From NCBI GenBank assembly GCA_973895155.1, contig OZ316894.1:18414001-18478000 (forward strand): DNA of 64,000 nt, given 5' to 3'. Made by a program: the position numbers and the translations under genes. Positions 1 through 11,465 of this stretch are shown here, piece by piece; the stretch's first letter is position 1, and the number at the start of each line of letters is the position of its first letter. The DNA is from Marsupella aquatica. Taxonomy: Eukaryota; Marchantiophyta. The notes under the pieces are model-generated. The model was not told the DNA's origin and searched no databases. It saw only the letters and a program-made list of their open reading frames with translations.

Positions 1-956
1 TGCATGGGGTGATTATTTTGATTGGGGTCAGAAGATCCCAACCGCTGGTGAATCACAAATGATGTGTAGTGATTTCAGCCTGTCAACTCAAGTTCAAAAT
101 TGCATTGGCAACACTGATTTGACTATCAAGACTCACGGTTGTTGCATAAAATGTGACAATTTTCCCCTACTACCATGAAATGTGCAATCATTTTGTAGAT
201 GGATTTCAAATACTAGTTTCTCCTTGTGCAAGCAAATGGATTGAACCTCCCTTCAACATGAGAAAATATGGTGTGCAGGGAAGCCATTCATTCACTTCAG
301 CAGATCTGTCAGGATCAAACTCCAACCCCACTCTTCATTCCTACTGAGAGTAGTGTTGCTGATTCTCAATTTACACCTGAAGAAATGGTAGCATCCCCCT
401 CACAGGCTGGAGCACACCCTGGAGCTACACAATAAAGATTTGGGCAGCAGAATAGAGCATCTCCTAGTGTCTCTTGTATACGAGTCATTGTTGTCCTTGG
501 AAGAGAGAGCAAAAGCTCAAACCAAAGGATTTGGAAAATTTGTCAATTGCCTGGAAATCCCATCCAATTATGCCATGTTGTGAGGGTCTAAATGTAGGTT
601 AGTTTGTTCGAGGCAAAAAAACAGGTATGTTAGTTGTTGGTGAGAAGCATCCATCTAAGAAAGCTTTGAGTTGATGCTTGTGATATTGAACTCTAAGAAT
701 TTCCTCAGTTGTCCACATTGAGGATAACTTGGGAAGAGGTTTGTCCCATACCAATTGAAGTGGAAGGAGGTCACATATTAAACTTCAAGAACAATTCTGG
801 GTGTGGGTTGACATTGGTAGCGGCGAGATGTGGGCTCGCCATAGAGGACAAGTTGGACAATATATGATTATGCACCTTACCACTGTTGGAACTACGTCAA
901 TATTGTCGGCTGCTGGCTCCCTTTGGCTCGCTGACAAATGCAATCGCGATACCGAC
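1..956. other. Intergenic stretch upstream of the copia element
   Basis: No convincing gene seen. Short open frames exist on both strands but none resembles a protein I recognise, and none is bounded by good splice sites. The right end abuts the 5' LTR of the copia element. Confidence 0.4.
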
Positions 957-958
957 TG

Positions 959-1188
959 TCTAGGAATCGTTGTATAGTTGGTGGGAAATCTGCCCCAGAT
1001 CCGTTTTAGATCAGTCTGGCTGCGCCCCATTTAGTCTGTCCTAATTGTCATTAACGTCGGTAATTAGGGAATCATCATTGTCGGTATCGGGCATTGGTCT
1101 CTCTCGCTCCCCTCTCCTCACCGTATTTAAGCACCTTGTGCTCTTGGTCTAATTCAAGTTTCTATCGCATTATTTAGAAACTTCTATA
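959..1188 (+). repeat. 5' LTR of the copia element
   Basis: It matches 4003-4233 along its whole length with about 20 substitutions and a few single-base indels. A TATTTAAG element near 1124 could act as the TATA box in this copy; the 3' copy has a mutated form (TAGTTAAG). The end is set by the adjoining primer-binding site. The start is set by where identity with the 3' copy begins; a TG dinucleotide lies two bases further upstream. Confidence 0.85.
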
Positions 1189-1200
1189 TGGTATCAGAGC
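1189..1200 (+). promoter_or_regulatory. Primer-binding site (initiator tRNA-Met type)
   Basis: The motif TGGTATCAGAGC is complementary to the 3' end of plant initiator methionine tRNA, the usual primer of copia reverse transcription. It starts directly after the 5' LTR. Confidence 0.9.
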
Positions 1201-1247
1201 TTAAACAGCTCCTAGCACCTTATTTGAGTTAAGTGTTACTTCTCACC

Positions 1248-4005
1248 ATGGCCATGGGCAACGCGACCAAGATCTCTTTCTCAGATAGCGACAAACTAAT
1301 AGGAGCACACAACTACACTATGTGGTCCTTCTATGTTGAGCAAATCCTGAGAGAGAAGGATCTATGGGAGATTGTTGACCCCACCATCAACGTACCTGCG
1401 TCACCAGCTGGAGGAAGCACTGTTGCATAGTAGCAAGCCCCCTCACAAGCACAAAGCACATCTTTGTCTGGAGGACACACGGCTCAGCAACAGCCTAAGG
1501 CTACACAGTCTATGACTTCACAGCCTACAACTACACCCTTTGAAAGCACATCAAAGAGTCCAACCGACATTCAAAAACAAAAGGAAAGGGTAATCATTAT
1601 CCTTACCAAGATTGTCAATAACTCGATCATTCCTATTGTTAGAAGACTTTGTAGTGATCCTGCCAAGCTCTGGGCAACTTGAAGCAGAAGTACGAGTCTT
1701 AAGTAGTCCAACGTAAGCTAGATCTGAAGACAACACTCATTGAAGCTTGTCTGAATGAGGGATCCTTAGTGGAGGAATACCTCAAGAAGATTGAATACCA
1801 CGTGATGGAGCTAGGCAGCGTAGGAGAGGAAGTCAATGATAAGGAACTAATTCAGATCGTGTTGAGAAACTTGCCTGAAAGCTGGTCTGTGTGTTCAAAT
1901 CAGCTTATGGTGTCATGTATGCCAAGGATCCATTAGCCACTTTTGCAGATTTGGAGGAGTGTCTACAAGCTGAAGAGTTTCGTCGCAAGCCACTTATCGA
2001 AGGTGGCAAGCAGTCTTTGCTTGCATTCGCTCACCAAAAACATGGAGATGGAGGCAGACGCCATTGTGGACGAGGCAGAGGGCACCATGATCGAGGGAGA
2101 CAATAGTGAGGCTATGAAGGTGGAGCAGATAGGCGCAATTGCAACTTTTGTGGCAAGCGTGGCCACTGGGAAGCAGACTGCTTCATCAAATCAGTTGACA
2201 ACAAGATCAAGACAATGTTTGTTTCTCAGTTGAAGGACCTACACTCCAAGATCAAAGATATTAAAGCTGCTCCTGGATCCAAGGCATACTTTGCCAAAGG
2301 TGATATTGGGGTCTGAGCTTGGTGAACAAAGTGAGCCCAATCCTGCACTCACGATTGAAGCCATGCTTAGTGAGCTTGATGCCACCTGTACCAGTGATCA
2401 AACTTGGATCATTGATAGTGGAGCTTCAGCTCATAGTAGCCGTGACAACCATAGTCTTGGTAATCTGATCGGTAGTTCATCAACTTCCAACCCCGCTTCC
2501 AACGTCCTGACGACAAATGGCTCCAAAATGCCAGTCTCAGGATCTGACTGTATTTCTCTCTCTAGGAATAAATCTATTCGTGATATTCTATACGTGCCAT
2601 TTATCACAAGGAACTTACTTTTTGTCGGTAGTTCACTGATCAAGGTCACCAAGTACTATTCAATTCAAAAGGCTGCTATGTATTTGATCCAAATAGGCCC
2701 TCACACCCTTATCTCAAGGGCTATAGAGATCCTCCTAGCAGACTATACAAGTTGAAACTATCAATTCTCTCCCTGAAAAGAATCTAGTGACCACAAAACT
2801 GGTACATCCAAAAATGGCCACTCAATGTCATCTAGTCGAATTGGGATTGTCTTTGTCTAAACTATGGCATGAAAGGTTGGGACATCCAGTCATCAACGCA
2901 TCAGCTACTGACATGACCAGGAATAGATTGATCATGGGAGCTCTATTGACTCTACCACACTGCACAAAGGTCTGTGAAGTTTGCATGAAGGGCAAGTAGC
3001 CTCATCACCGCATACCCAAGGTGGCAACCTTTTGTTCAACAAAACCCCTGGAATTAATTCACATAGATTTCTATGGACATTTGCCTATTGTCTCTCTACT
3101 CGAGGCAAAATACTTCATGACCTTCACTGATGACTTCTCTTGACACTCATGGGTCTTCTCTCTTAAAGCCAAAACTGAAGCATTAGAAAAATTCAAATGT
3201 TTCAAGCAGGAGGTTGAGACTTCACTCGGTACAAAAATCACTTGCCTTCAAAGCGATAGAGGGGGAGAATACATGTCCGATTTATTTAAATCCTTCTGTC
3301 AACAACAAGGGATACGTAGGCAGCTCACTACATCACTTACCCCTCACCAAAATGGAGTAGCAGCGCGAAAAAATTACACCCTTCTAGATATAGTAAGGAG
3401 TCTATCTATCGGCTCAAACTTTCCTACTTTCCTTTGGGAGGAGTTAGTCAAGACGACCAACTACATCATTCAACAATCGGTGCAACACCCGTGCTTTAAA
3501 TCTGTCCACTCGGACTACGGAATGTCTTACTGCTACTAACCAAACGTCAACCACTTTCATATTATTGGAAGCACAGCATATGTCCACGTGCCCAAAGAAA
3601 TGCGGAACAACTCCAATCAGATCAATTTGCACCATACTGGTAGGCTATGATGATCATAGCAAAGCCTATCGATGTTTTGACCCAGCTTCATGTAAGATCC
3701 TTATCTCCCGAAACGTGGTATTTGACGAATTTACAAGAGGGGATTTCTCCATAGACTCAACGCATCCATAGAAAGCATACTTGATATGTTTCCATTTGAT
3801 GATGAACCAGTGAGCCAACCACCTACAATTGATTCTACACCGACAGTCTCAACTACTGCTCCAACTGCTCTCCTGCCACCAATGGAGCAGCTCACATCAA
3901 AGGGCCCGACTCTCATCAATGACCCACAACCCGAGTCAAATCTGGATCTTCATACGTCTGATGCCATCGACAACTCACAGCTTGCTCCCGTACCACGCCA
4001 GATCT
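1248..4005 (+). pseudogene. Decayed copia gag-protease-integrase coding region
   Basis: The gag frame opens at the ATG at 1248 and is stopped at 1428; later pieces continue in other frames. The zinc knuckle (C-x2-C-x4-H-x4-C, reading CNFCGKRGHWEADC) lies at about 2130-2190. The protease active-site block WIIDSGASAH is at about 2404-2433. The GAG-pre-integrase LWHERLGHP block is at about 2862. The integrase core spans about 3055-3540, with SDRGGEY and TPHQNG blocks, and has an in-frame stop near 3140. A C-terminal block (VGYDDHSKAYRC) follows near 3640. The polyprotein ends in low-complexity Pro/Ser/Thr sequence that runs into the 3' LTR; no RT motifs are present. Confidence 0.8.
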
Positions 4006-4233
4006 AGGAATCGTTGTATAGTTGGTGGGCAGTTTGCCCCAGATCCATTTTAGATCAGTTTGACTGCGCCCCATTTAGTTTGTCCTAACTGTCATTAACG
4101 TCGATAATCAGGGATCATCCCTGTCGGGTATCGGGCGCTGGTCTCTCTTGCTCCCCTCCCGTCACTGTAGTTAAGCACCTTGTGCTCTTGGTCTAATTCA
4201 AGTTTCTATCGCATTATTTAGAAAACTTCTATA
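4003..4233 (+). repeat. 3' LTR of the copia element
   Basis: Second copy of the 959-1188 repeat. The junction with the internal region has no obvious polypurine tract, which fits a deletion that removed the 3' part of pol together with the tract. Confidence 0.85.
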
Positions 4234-4448
4234 GCCACAAAAAGTAATTACCGCACCATCCAAAGGCTATTCTTTTGTCTATTGAGTCGAACTTGAATCC
4301 CCTTCAAACAATGTCATCTGGACTTAAGAAGAACAGTGCAAAGTTATTTGTAACCCTGCACTTGGCAATGCAAGTGTTGAAGTCTTCCTTCTTAGTTTGT
4401 ACTTGTGCCTGATTGTCCTCTTGAATGCATTCACCATAGGAGGTAGAC

Positions 4449-4816
4449 CCCTGTTGGTAATCACATATCAAAATGTGATAATATACAACGTGCACTCATT
4501 GATTAAAGAAAATAACAAGGTTTATCATGGTATGAAGGGATGTAGTATATATACAGTATATGTCATATTTAGCCTACCCCTACTGGTAATCACCAAAATG
4601 TGATAATGTATGATGTGCACTCATTGATTTAAAGAAAATAACAAGGTTTATCATTGTAATGAGAGATGTGGTACACAATAGATGTCATATTTAGCTTTCC
4701 CCTCACACATCAAAATGTGATAATATAAGGTTTGCAGTCATTAATTTAAAAAAAATAACAAGGTTTATCTTGGTATGGAGAGATGTGGTACACACTTTAT
4801 GTCATATTTAGCCTAA
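4449..4816. repeat. Three imperfect tandem copies of a ~120-bp AT-rich unit
   Basis: Copies begin near 4449, 4579 and 4701. Each contains an AAATGTGATAATAT-like block, an AAAATAACAAGGTTTATC block, a GAGATGTGGTACA-like block and a closing TGTCATATTTAGC block. The array ends about 800 bp before the proteasome gene start, so it lies in that gene's upstream region. No coding potential is evident. Confidence 0.8.
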
Positions 4817-5604
4817 GTTACCCAAAACATACTTTAGAAAACCTCGTGACAAATTGAACCGCGCAGCGCAGTTTCAAGCATTACTACGGTAGACGACATC
4901 GATGCACCACAGTCCCTCATGGTCGGGCAAACACACACACCCAGGAAGAAGCGAAGTGATTCGGTTCTGTACAGAGCAGTACTCAAGTCTTGTTCCCACC
5001 CTAGAGCGTAACACGGAAGAAAGCCAATTCACGCAAAAAAGCGAGCCATTCGATAGTGTTTGAGCATTCCGAGGTAAGCAGATCGTCGTTGTATCATCTT
5101 CCATTACAGCAATCTGTCAAAGTACGATGTCATTCTGTCGCCCTTTCCGTTTTTCTTGCTCTCATCAGTGAAGCTGGAGTGCAGCATTTGCATCTATCCG
5201 TTCTGTTTCAGGGGGAAAAGTTGGGTTTGCTGTTTTCGTTGCAGAGCTTGAAGAAGTGTTTTAGCGTTATTTTGCAGCGCGATGAATATGTCGTCCGGTC
5301 AGAGCCGTGCGTGGACGGGCCTCGAGGGCACGGTCCGTTTGCTTTCTCTTTTCCCGCGAATCGCTGAATTATGTTCCGCTGTGGTCGTTCGTTTCTTCTG
5401 CCTCTCTCCTGTGATGTGAATTCCTTCCTCGTTGACGTTCTTTGAGGCTGTCTAGCTTTCTACCTTCCTAGCTGGCAATCAATCTATACATCGTTCATTG
5501 CGTCCGAAGATTTGAGTGGTTAGCTCCTTCCGAGTTCCTCTTCCTGTCCTTCCCCCTGGCTTGGTTCATTGATTGGTGGTTTCGGGAATTAATTGTGTTC
5601 GCGT
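4817..5604 (+). promoter_or_regulatory. Upstream region and probable 5' leader of the proteasome beta-4 gene
   Basis: About 790 bp without a recognisable gene on either strand. It should contain the promoter and 5' untranslated region of the gene starting at 5605. An ATG-containing open stretch at about 5283-5366 is GC-rich and could be a leader exon, but nothing in it resembles a known protein. I could not assign a TATA box or transcription start. Confidence 0.35.
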
Positions 5605-7695
5605 ATGCGTTGGTCCTGGAAGCAGACTCGTCAGCAGCCTTATGTTGGCACATCGCTGGAATCGCCTCATAACTTCACTATGATGCCGGGACCTTCCAAG
5701 CACACACAGTATGGCTCTTTCCATCCTGGTCTAATTGTCACAGTTGCGCGATTAGGGTTAGCCTGCTGTGTGGATATCACTTGTCTAGCGGATCGTGGTA
5801 GTCATCACAGCGAAGGTTTGGATGCTGAATTGTCTTGTTGGTTGTGGCTTACAGATATCCCTATGTAACTGGAACATCGGTGCTGGGGATCAAGTACAAG
5901 GATGGCGTGCTTCTAGCTGCTGATACTGCAGGTGCTCTCCTATTCCCGCTTTTATCCTTTTGGAACGTAATCTAGGGTTGTCAAGGATCCTCCTTCCGGT
6001 GGTGCACAGTGTGTTTCTTACAACGATTGGATGGATAAACCTTGCAGGTTCTTACGGCTCAACTGTGAGGTACAAGAGTGTTGAACGTCTCAGGCCTGTA
6101 GGAAAGCTTGCTTGTATGGGTGCAAGTGGCGAGATCAGCGACTTTCAGCAAATTGTTCAACATGTGGATAAACTCATGTACGAAGCTAAAAGCACGAGTC
6201 CTAAGCTATGGTTTTAGGGTTTATTCGGGTTTCTCTCATGATAAAATCCCAATGCCTGGGCTTCAATGATAGAACTCTGATTAGATCATCTGTGATAATT
6301 ACCAAAGATAATGAGTCCGTTCTCCCTAAACGTGATATATTTGTGTCTCTGCGTTGCAGTCTTAATGACTACATGTGGGATGATGGGAACAACCTGGGCC
6401 CAAGAGATATCCACAACTATCTAACTCGAGTCATGTACAACAAGCGCAACAATTTTGATCCACTCTGGAATACGATTGTCCTCGGTGGAGTAAAGAATGG
6501 CGAGAAGTATCTTGGAGTGGTACGTAATATATATCAGTCTGAATCTACCAGTGAAAATGTTCAATTTGCAGATGTTTGATGCATAGTGTCGCTTTGATGT
6601 ACGTTAAATATGTAAAGTTTGTGAGTTGTCTATCGTAGCCTTGCGGCCGCAGACCCTCTTCGATATTTATGAAAGTCTGTATCCCATCCACAGGTCAGCA
6701 TGATCGGAGTACATTATGAAGATAACCATGTTGCATCTGGATTTGGCAATCATCTTGCCCGTCCCATCTTTCGAAATGAGTGGCGAGAAGATTTGACACT
6801 AGAGGAAGGGATCCAATTGCTCGAGAAGGCTTTGACAGTGCTCTTCTATCGGGACCGGAGTGCTATCAATAAAGTGCAGGTAATCACAGCATGTTCATTT
6901 ACATCAGCATCATTTACCGCGCTGTTAGTCAAATGAGTCGGTTGTGGCTAATAAGAGCCTTATGGTAATCTCTGTTCTGGAGGGGATATGACACCAAGAG
7001 GTTTTCCATATTTTAGTCTTACTAAATGGGTGACTTAGGTCATTGGCATCCATGCCTAATCTCGTAAAGCCTTGTAGGGCGACTGTTGACTCAACATGTC
7101 AATATAGACACCCAAATCTTAACGATAGGCCATTCTTTCAACAGAATCACAACCCTTCTGTCCGTCCTATTTCAAGAAAAATGTGCATTTTCGCCCTCCT
7201 ATTATCATATCTTGCAAGTTTTGGTTTTATATTACCAGAGTAGAAGACCAAATTCTCGATGGCCTAAGAATCGACGGCACATTTCTAATCCTATTCATGA
7301 CACTCCATTGGAATGTACCACATAATTTTCAGTTTTCAGTTTTGTGTACCGAGAGGTTGATTAAATTTCACATTTATCAATCTGATTGGGGAGGCTGAAG
7401 GAGTGGTATGGGCTAGTGTTCCCATTCATGTTTCTTCAGCATTGTTAGCTACGCGAACTCGTGTCAATCCGGTTGAGTCTAATGATGGAAATTAACTGTT
7501 AACGTCCTGTCTAATGTGGATGATATTGATTTTGAAGGGTTGATGCTCATCTGTAAGTAATGCGCTGTTCGTTATTTGCAGGTTGCAAATATCACAGAGA
7601 GTGGTGTTAGTATCTGTGAGCCATATGCATTAAAAAGCAATTGGTCCCTCAAGGCTTTCAAGAATCCGACTGCCGGTGCAGAAGGGTCTTGGTAG
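5605..7695 (+). CDS. PBG1: 20S proteasome subunit beta type-4 (PSMB4/PBG1 family)
   Basis: Non-catalytic beta-7 position subunit of the 20S core particle. Six exons with GT-AG borders: 5605-5708, 5855-5931, 6048-6177, 6360-6519, 6694-6879 and 7582-7695. They total 771 nt and encode 256 residues, close to the roughly 246 of the Arabidopsis protein. Diagnostic blocks are YPYVTGTSVLGIKYKDGVLL across the first junction, GASGEISDFQQIVQHVDKL, MWDDGNNLGPRDIHNYLTRV, VASGFGNHLARP, LFYRDRSAINK, and the family-typical C-terminus NPTAGAEGSW. The first 35 residues would be the propeptide. The start at 5605 is the first in-frame ATG of exon 1; an internal MM at 5680 is an alternative, and an upstream exon cannot be excluded. 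Confidence 0.93.
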
Positions 7696-9425
7696 TCTCA
7701 TTGGTGAATAGATGTAGGTTAGTCAGACGCTTGTAGTTGAGGTAGTGCAAACTAAGGTTCCGAGGACTTCTCACAGACTTATTCAACATACTGTGTTTCT
7801 CTCTTTCTGTCGGAAAGTTTGACATCCGATTGTGGAGTCCTGGGATGCTTTGGCATCATTTGTACAGCTCTTCAAATTTACACGTTGACAAATTTTTCAC
7901 TGGAATAAATCTTTACAGCCTTGATTGTAATGGGGTTCATATTCTTCATTGGCCAAGGCAGTTAAAAGTACATTGCTATAGTGGGGAATAAGTTTAATAC
8001 GAATCAACCCAAGATATAATCTCTCGTGGTGCCCGATCTAGTGTGCAATCCTCTTGCTGGGCAGGTATGAAGTGTAAATGGGGGCAGTCTTTTTCGCAAG
8101 GAGTAGATTTAGCAAAAGACTTGCGTGATGAGGTAAGGTGCGGAAGGATTAATCATGAAGAAGTGGATAAATGCTCGGTGCAGTTGATGTGTTATATGTC
8201 CACTTCGGTTCTGAGTTTGGGCCACAGGCCATGGATTTCGTACGCAGGTTAAGAGGCGTGTGCTGTACACTTACTCTCTGGCTTTTCTGGTATAAGAGGC
8301 GTGTGCTGTACACTAACTCTCTGGCTTTTCTGATTCTTATGGTGTCTATTCCGATGCTGTGGGTTACGTTGATGCTGTCTCTGTTGCCTTCGGATAGTTA
8401 TAACAATTATGAATCGGCTCACGAGACCCAAGCATTTCCGGGTTGCCAAATCATGCATCTCTGGTGGCATACACGTGTTGGCTGCACTATGACAGGTGAT
8501 TTTGAGGTCTAGTCTCTGGTGGCATAAACTTGTTGGCGGCTCTGTGACAGGTACAGCCAAGCGATTTTGAGGCCTTCCATATCTTCTAGTTGGCTGCACT
8601 AAGACAGGTAAAGCTGAGTGATATTGAGGTCCTTGATATCTTAACCCTTGACTTGTTAAGTTTGAGCGTTGAATCCACGACCAGCCAAAAGCTTGTACAT
8701 GTATATACCCAATGTGTGACTCTAGAATTGTTGAATCCACGACCAGCCAAAGCTTGTACATGATATTAACCAATGTGGGACTCCAGAATTGTTGAATCCA
8801 CGACCAGCCAAAGCTGTAGTGTTGTAACTTTTGTATATGTTTTCTGGAATTTTTTCGACAAAGAGTCGTTACTCCACACTTCCACTGCTATGACATTCGT
8901 TGTAAGTCTTCACAGATTCCAGCATCCAAGTGAAATCTACTGAACAACAAGACTCATTCAAAGGTGTTCTAACTCCTAAACCATGTTCACAGAGTTTCAA
9001 AGCTTGAGAACATTAATGATGGAACGAATGGGGTAAACATCCCATAAACAGAAGGATCGTTGCCTTAGACAGCTGTTTACTTTAGGTTCTGTGACCCAGC
9101 CGAATCAGGTCTCCAATCAAAGGATTGAGTAAAGCCCAAAACAAAATCTATTCTCTGATGCTTCAAAGGGCACATACATGACTGGGGACTCCAGAGGAAT
9201 GAGCTATTTTGTCCTCCAAAGTCCACGATTTGGAAATTCTGATATGTATTTTCAAACAGAGTAAGCGAAGAAAGTGAAGTTCCGAAGACTTGAAGACAAT
9301 GGAAATGACCTTAACGACAAAACATCCTCGGAAATTCAGGTTCATTACATTAGCACCAACTGCATCAGTTACCCCAACAACCCTGTCCTAAATGGGGTCT
9401 ACTGAAATAATGTATTACTATTGTC
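7696..9425. other. Gene-free stretch with several short tandem duplications
   Basis: Holds a 43-bp duplication (8251-8293 and 8294-8333). It also holds two to three diverged copies of a unit with TCTGGTGGCATA and GACAGGT blocks (about 8459-8640). A 61-62-bp unit beginning GTTGAATCCACGACCAGCC starts at 8668, 8730 and 8791. Nothing else recognisable is seen; open frames here are repeat-driven. Confidence 0.6.
8668..8815. repeat. Tandem repeat, 61-62-bp unit, two full copies and one partial
   Basis: The block GTTGAATCCACGACCAGCC recurs at 8668, 8730 and 8791, followed each time by an AAGCTTGTACATG-like segment and, in the first two copies, by an AATGTG-GACTC-AGAATT segment. Confidence 0.85.
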
Positions 9426-10642
9426 TCAGGGGAAGTAGTCCGGCCAGTTGTGGTAGTAGGAATCTCGAACCTCCTTGGGCATCGCGTTCCACTGCAACTC
9501 CCAGAATATGGAACTAATCAGCAGCATCAACAACAGCTGAACACGTACGGAAATCTCAAACCTAGTGCTAAATCTTTGCTTATCGTATTATCCCCTAGAC
9601 TTTTACTCTTGCAATTGATGTCCAGTTATACAAGACATAGAACTTTAATCTAAATGGATACCACAAGTGAGTCAATTGTGGCGAGACATCTATTGGCACC
9701 TTACACCCTATCCTCTGGACATCTACTCTTGCAATTGATGCCCAGGTAAACAATATGTATAACTGGAATCAAATTGATATCACAAGTGAGTCGACCATGG
9801 TCAGTCATAAAATAAAAAATAAATTTAAGAGCTGTGTTCATCATCTATTGGAACCTTACACCATATGGATATGAACGATTTATGTTTCCTTAGAACAACA
9901 CTTCAGGTTACACATCCGTTGATGCCGGCCATCAGAGAAAGTGCATGAAGTCGCCAAAGTGGAACAAAACCTTATGAGCCCACTAATTCAATTCAATCAT
10001 ACCCAAGTAGATCCCAGAGAGTACGGGAATCAGGTCCCCACTTCAATGGTGATGTAGATATGGGGAAGGACTGAGACCCACAAAGGAAATCGAGGGGAGC
10101 GAATTGGCCATCGAGGCAGGGACCACAGAGGAAAAACAAAGATCAAGAAACGCATTCTTACCTTCGGCTTGTAGACCTTTCCCTTCTTCATAGCGCGCTT
10201 CCTCGCATGATTCTCGCACACCATAGCGTAATCGTGCCAGCTGCCACGACCCGCACGTCATCAGATGAGCATCAAAGCAGACCAAACACAGTAACTTGCA
10301 CTGGAAGCATGCAGAGAATTGCAGAGTAGCCTCCGCCCGTACTCGACCACTGAAAGGATTAGCTGAGAAGCCATTCACACATAATTGAGGGAAAGCTCTG
10401 AAGATGAAGGTCGTTAGAAGTCCGATGCATGGAAGGGACAGAAGGAAGAAAGCAGGAGGCGAGGGAAAGGAAGGAAGAAATTCGTACTTCATGGCGTAAT
10501 TTCCCTGTTCCCAGTAGTAAGGGTTAACCAGGGAATACGCAGAGAACAACGCAGCACCCCAGAAAATGGTAGCAAAGCCCTCCTTATCCGAATGGGGAAC
10601 CCCAGGGTCGCCCTGGTACGCGGGCCCGAACATCTTCTCCAT
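9426..10642 (-). CDS. Small single-pass membrane protein, probably mitochondrial (complex I accessory-like)
   Basis: Three exons on the minus strand, 10642-10488, 10240-10162 and 9491-9426, sum to exactly 300 nt and encode 99 residues. The N-terminus reads MEKMFGPAYQGDPGVPHSD. A hydrophobic stretch follows (about residues 24-40, FATIFWGAALFSAYSLV), then NPYYWEQGNYAMNWHDYAM across the first junction and a basic ARKRAMKKGKVYKPK segment. The C-terminus is aromatic and ends NWPDYFP. One transmembrane helix and charged tails resemble small accessory subunits of plant respiratory complexes, but I cannot name the subunit with certainty. All introns are GT-AG and phases match; the last intron is 670 bp. 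The open frame covering intron 1 is a read-through artefact. Confidence 0.72.
9590..9800. repeat. Imperfect tandem duplication (~120 bp) inside intron 2 of the small membrane-protein gene
   Basis: Two diverged copies begin near 9590 and 9712. Each has CTACTCTTGCAATTGATG-like and ATA(C/T)CACAAGTGAGTC blocks. The repeat lies wholly within the 670-bp second intron (9492-10161). Confidence 0.65.
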
Positions 10643-10989
10643 GATGACAGACGAAACAAAACACGCACGGACCACTCAACAGATTAGCAAGAGTGCTCAA
10701 CAGCTTTCCTCTACGAGAAATCCTCAAGAAGGTAGCGTCAAGCTGGGAGCTCGGAGCAGCAGCTATGGTGCCTAAAGCCCTGCGCCAGAGAACAAATTGC
10801 ACGTCTGCGATTTGAGCAGAGTACGTAGACCCTAATGAACAAGGAAAGGATAACAAGGAGTGCCACCGGCAGTAGCCGGTCCGTGTCGTTTGCAGGTGAC
10901 CTGTCTACCAGGTCCTGGTGGGCTTGTAAAAGGTGAATAGGGCGTGTCAAACATGACCCTAAGTGGGTACTACCAAGTGGATATATATC
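10643..10989. other. Upstream region of the small membrane-protein gene
   Basis: No separate gene seen. The minus-strand sequence directly upstream of the ATG at 10642 should hold its 5' leader and promoter. Open frames here overlap the gene in other frames. Confidence 0.35.
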
Positions 10990-11465
10990 AGAGTGCCCAA
11001 GTGGAGAAAACCCCTAATTGGGAGACATGATCCCAAAGGCAAAGCAAACCCCATGAAGGGGAGGAAAATAGGGGAAAGGGCCCCAAGAAAAACAAGCCAA
11101 AGGGTCCCCAACCAGAAGCCAACTAAGGAACAAGGACCACCACAAACTAAGGAGCCGTGAAGGCTAACACCCTACTGAGTAGAGAACTGAAAACCCTGCA
11201 GGTAGAGCTCTGGAGTAAACCACATAAGAGGGTTGCAAAGCGGAACCTGTCGGGAGGCCTTAAAACCAACTGCCTCAGCCCTACGAAGGAGGGTGAATGC
11301 CTGAGCCCGTTGAAGGCAATGAGGATAGGAACAGGGGGGAAAGACCTCCTCTCAATACAAAAAACTGCACAGGCCTGCAGGAACTGGTCAAAAGTAGGGT
11401 GGAGTACCAAAGACATAGATTGGTTTGATGGACTACGGAAATACATGAGACATCAAGGATAAGAC
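10990..11465 (+). repeat. Dispersed repeat, diverged copy of the sequence at 26880-27480
   Basis: Shared blocks in the same order include CAAAGGCAAAGCAA, a GGGAGG(A)AAA purine tract, GAGAA(C)TGAAAA(G)CCCTG-like, GGTAGAGCTC(T/C)GGAGTAAAC, AAACCACA(TA/CA)AGGGT and (CGG/CTC)GGCACT-like segments. Both copies are purine-rich on the plus strand. No family could be assigned; open frames are not conserved between copies. Confidence 0.6.

Larger units (their letters stand above)
959..4233 (+). mobile_element. Short Ty1-copia retrotransposon with two LTRs, no reverse transcriptase
   Basis: Two direct repeats of about 230 bp (959-1188 and 4003-4233, roughly 90% identical by eye) flank 2.8 kb of decayed gag-pol. 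A primer-binding site follows the 5' LTR directly. In order I see gag, a CCHC zinc knuckle, protease, GAG-pre-integrase and integrase core, which is the copia order. The sequence then passes from the region after integrase straight into the 3' LTR, with no reverse transcriptase or RNase H. Total length is 3.3 kb against about 5 kb for autonomous copia elements. Stops and frameshifts occur throughout, and no target-site duplication is evident. LTR divergence suggests an old insertion. Confidence 0.85.
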
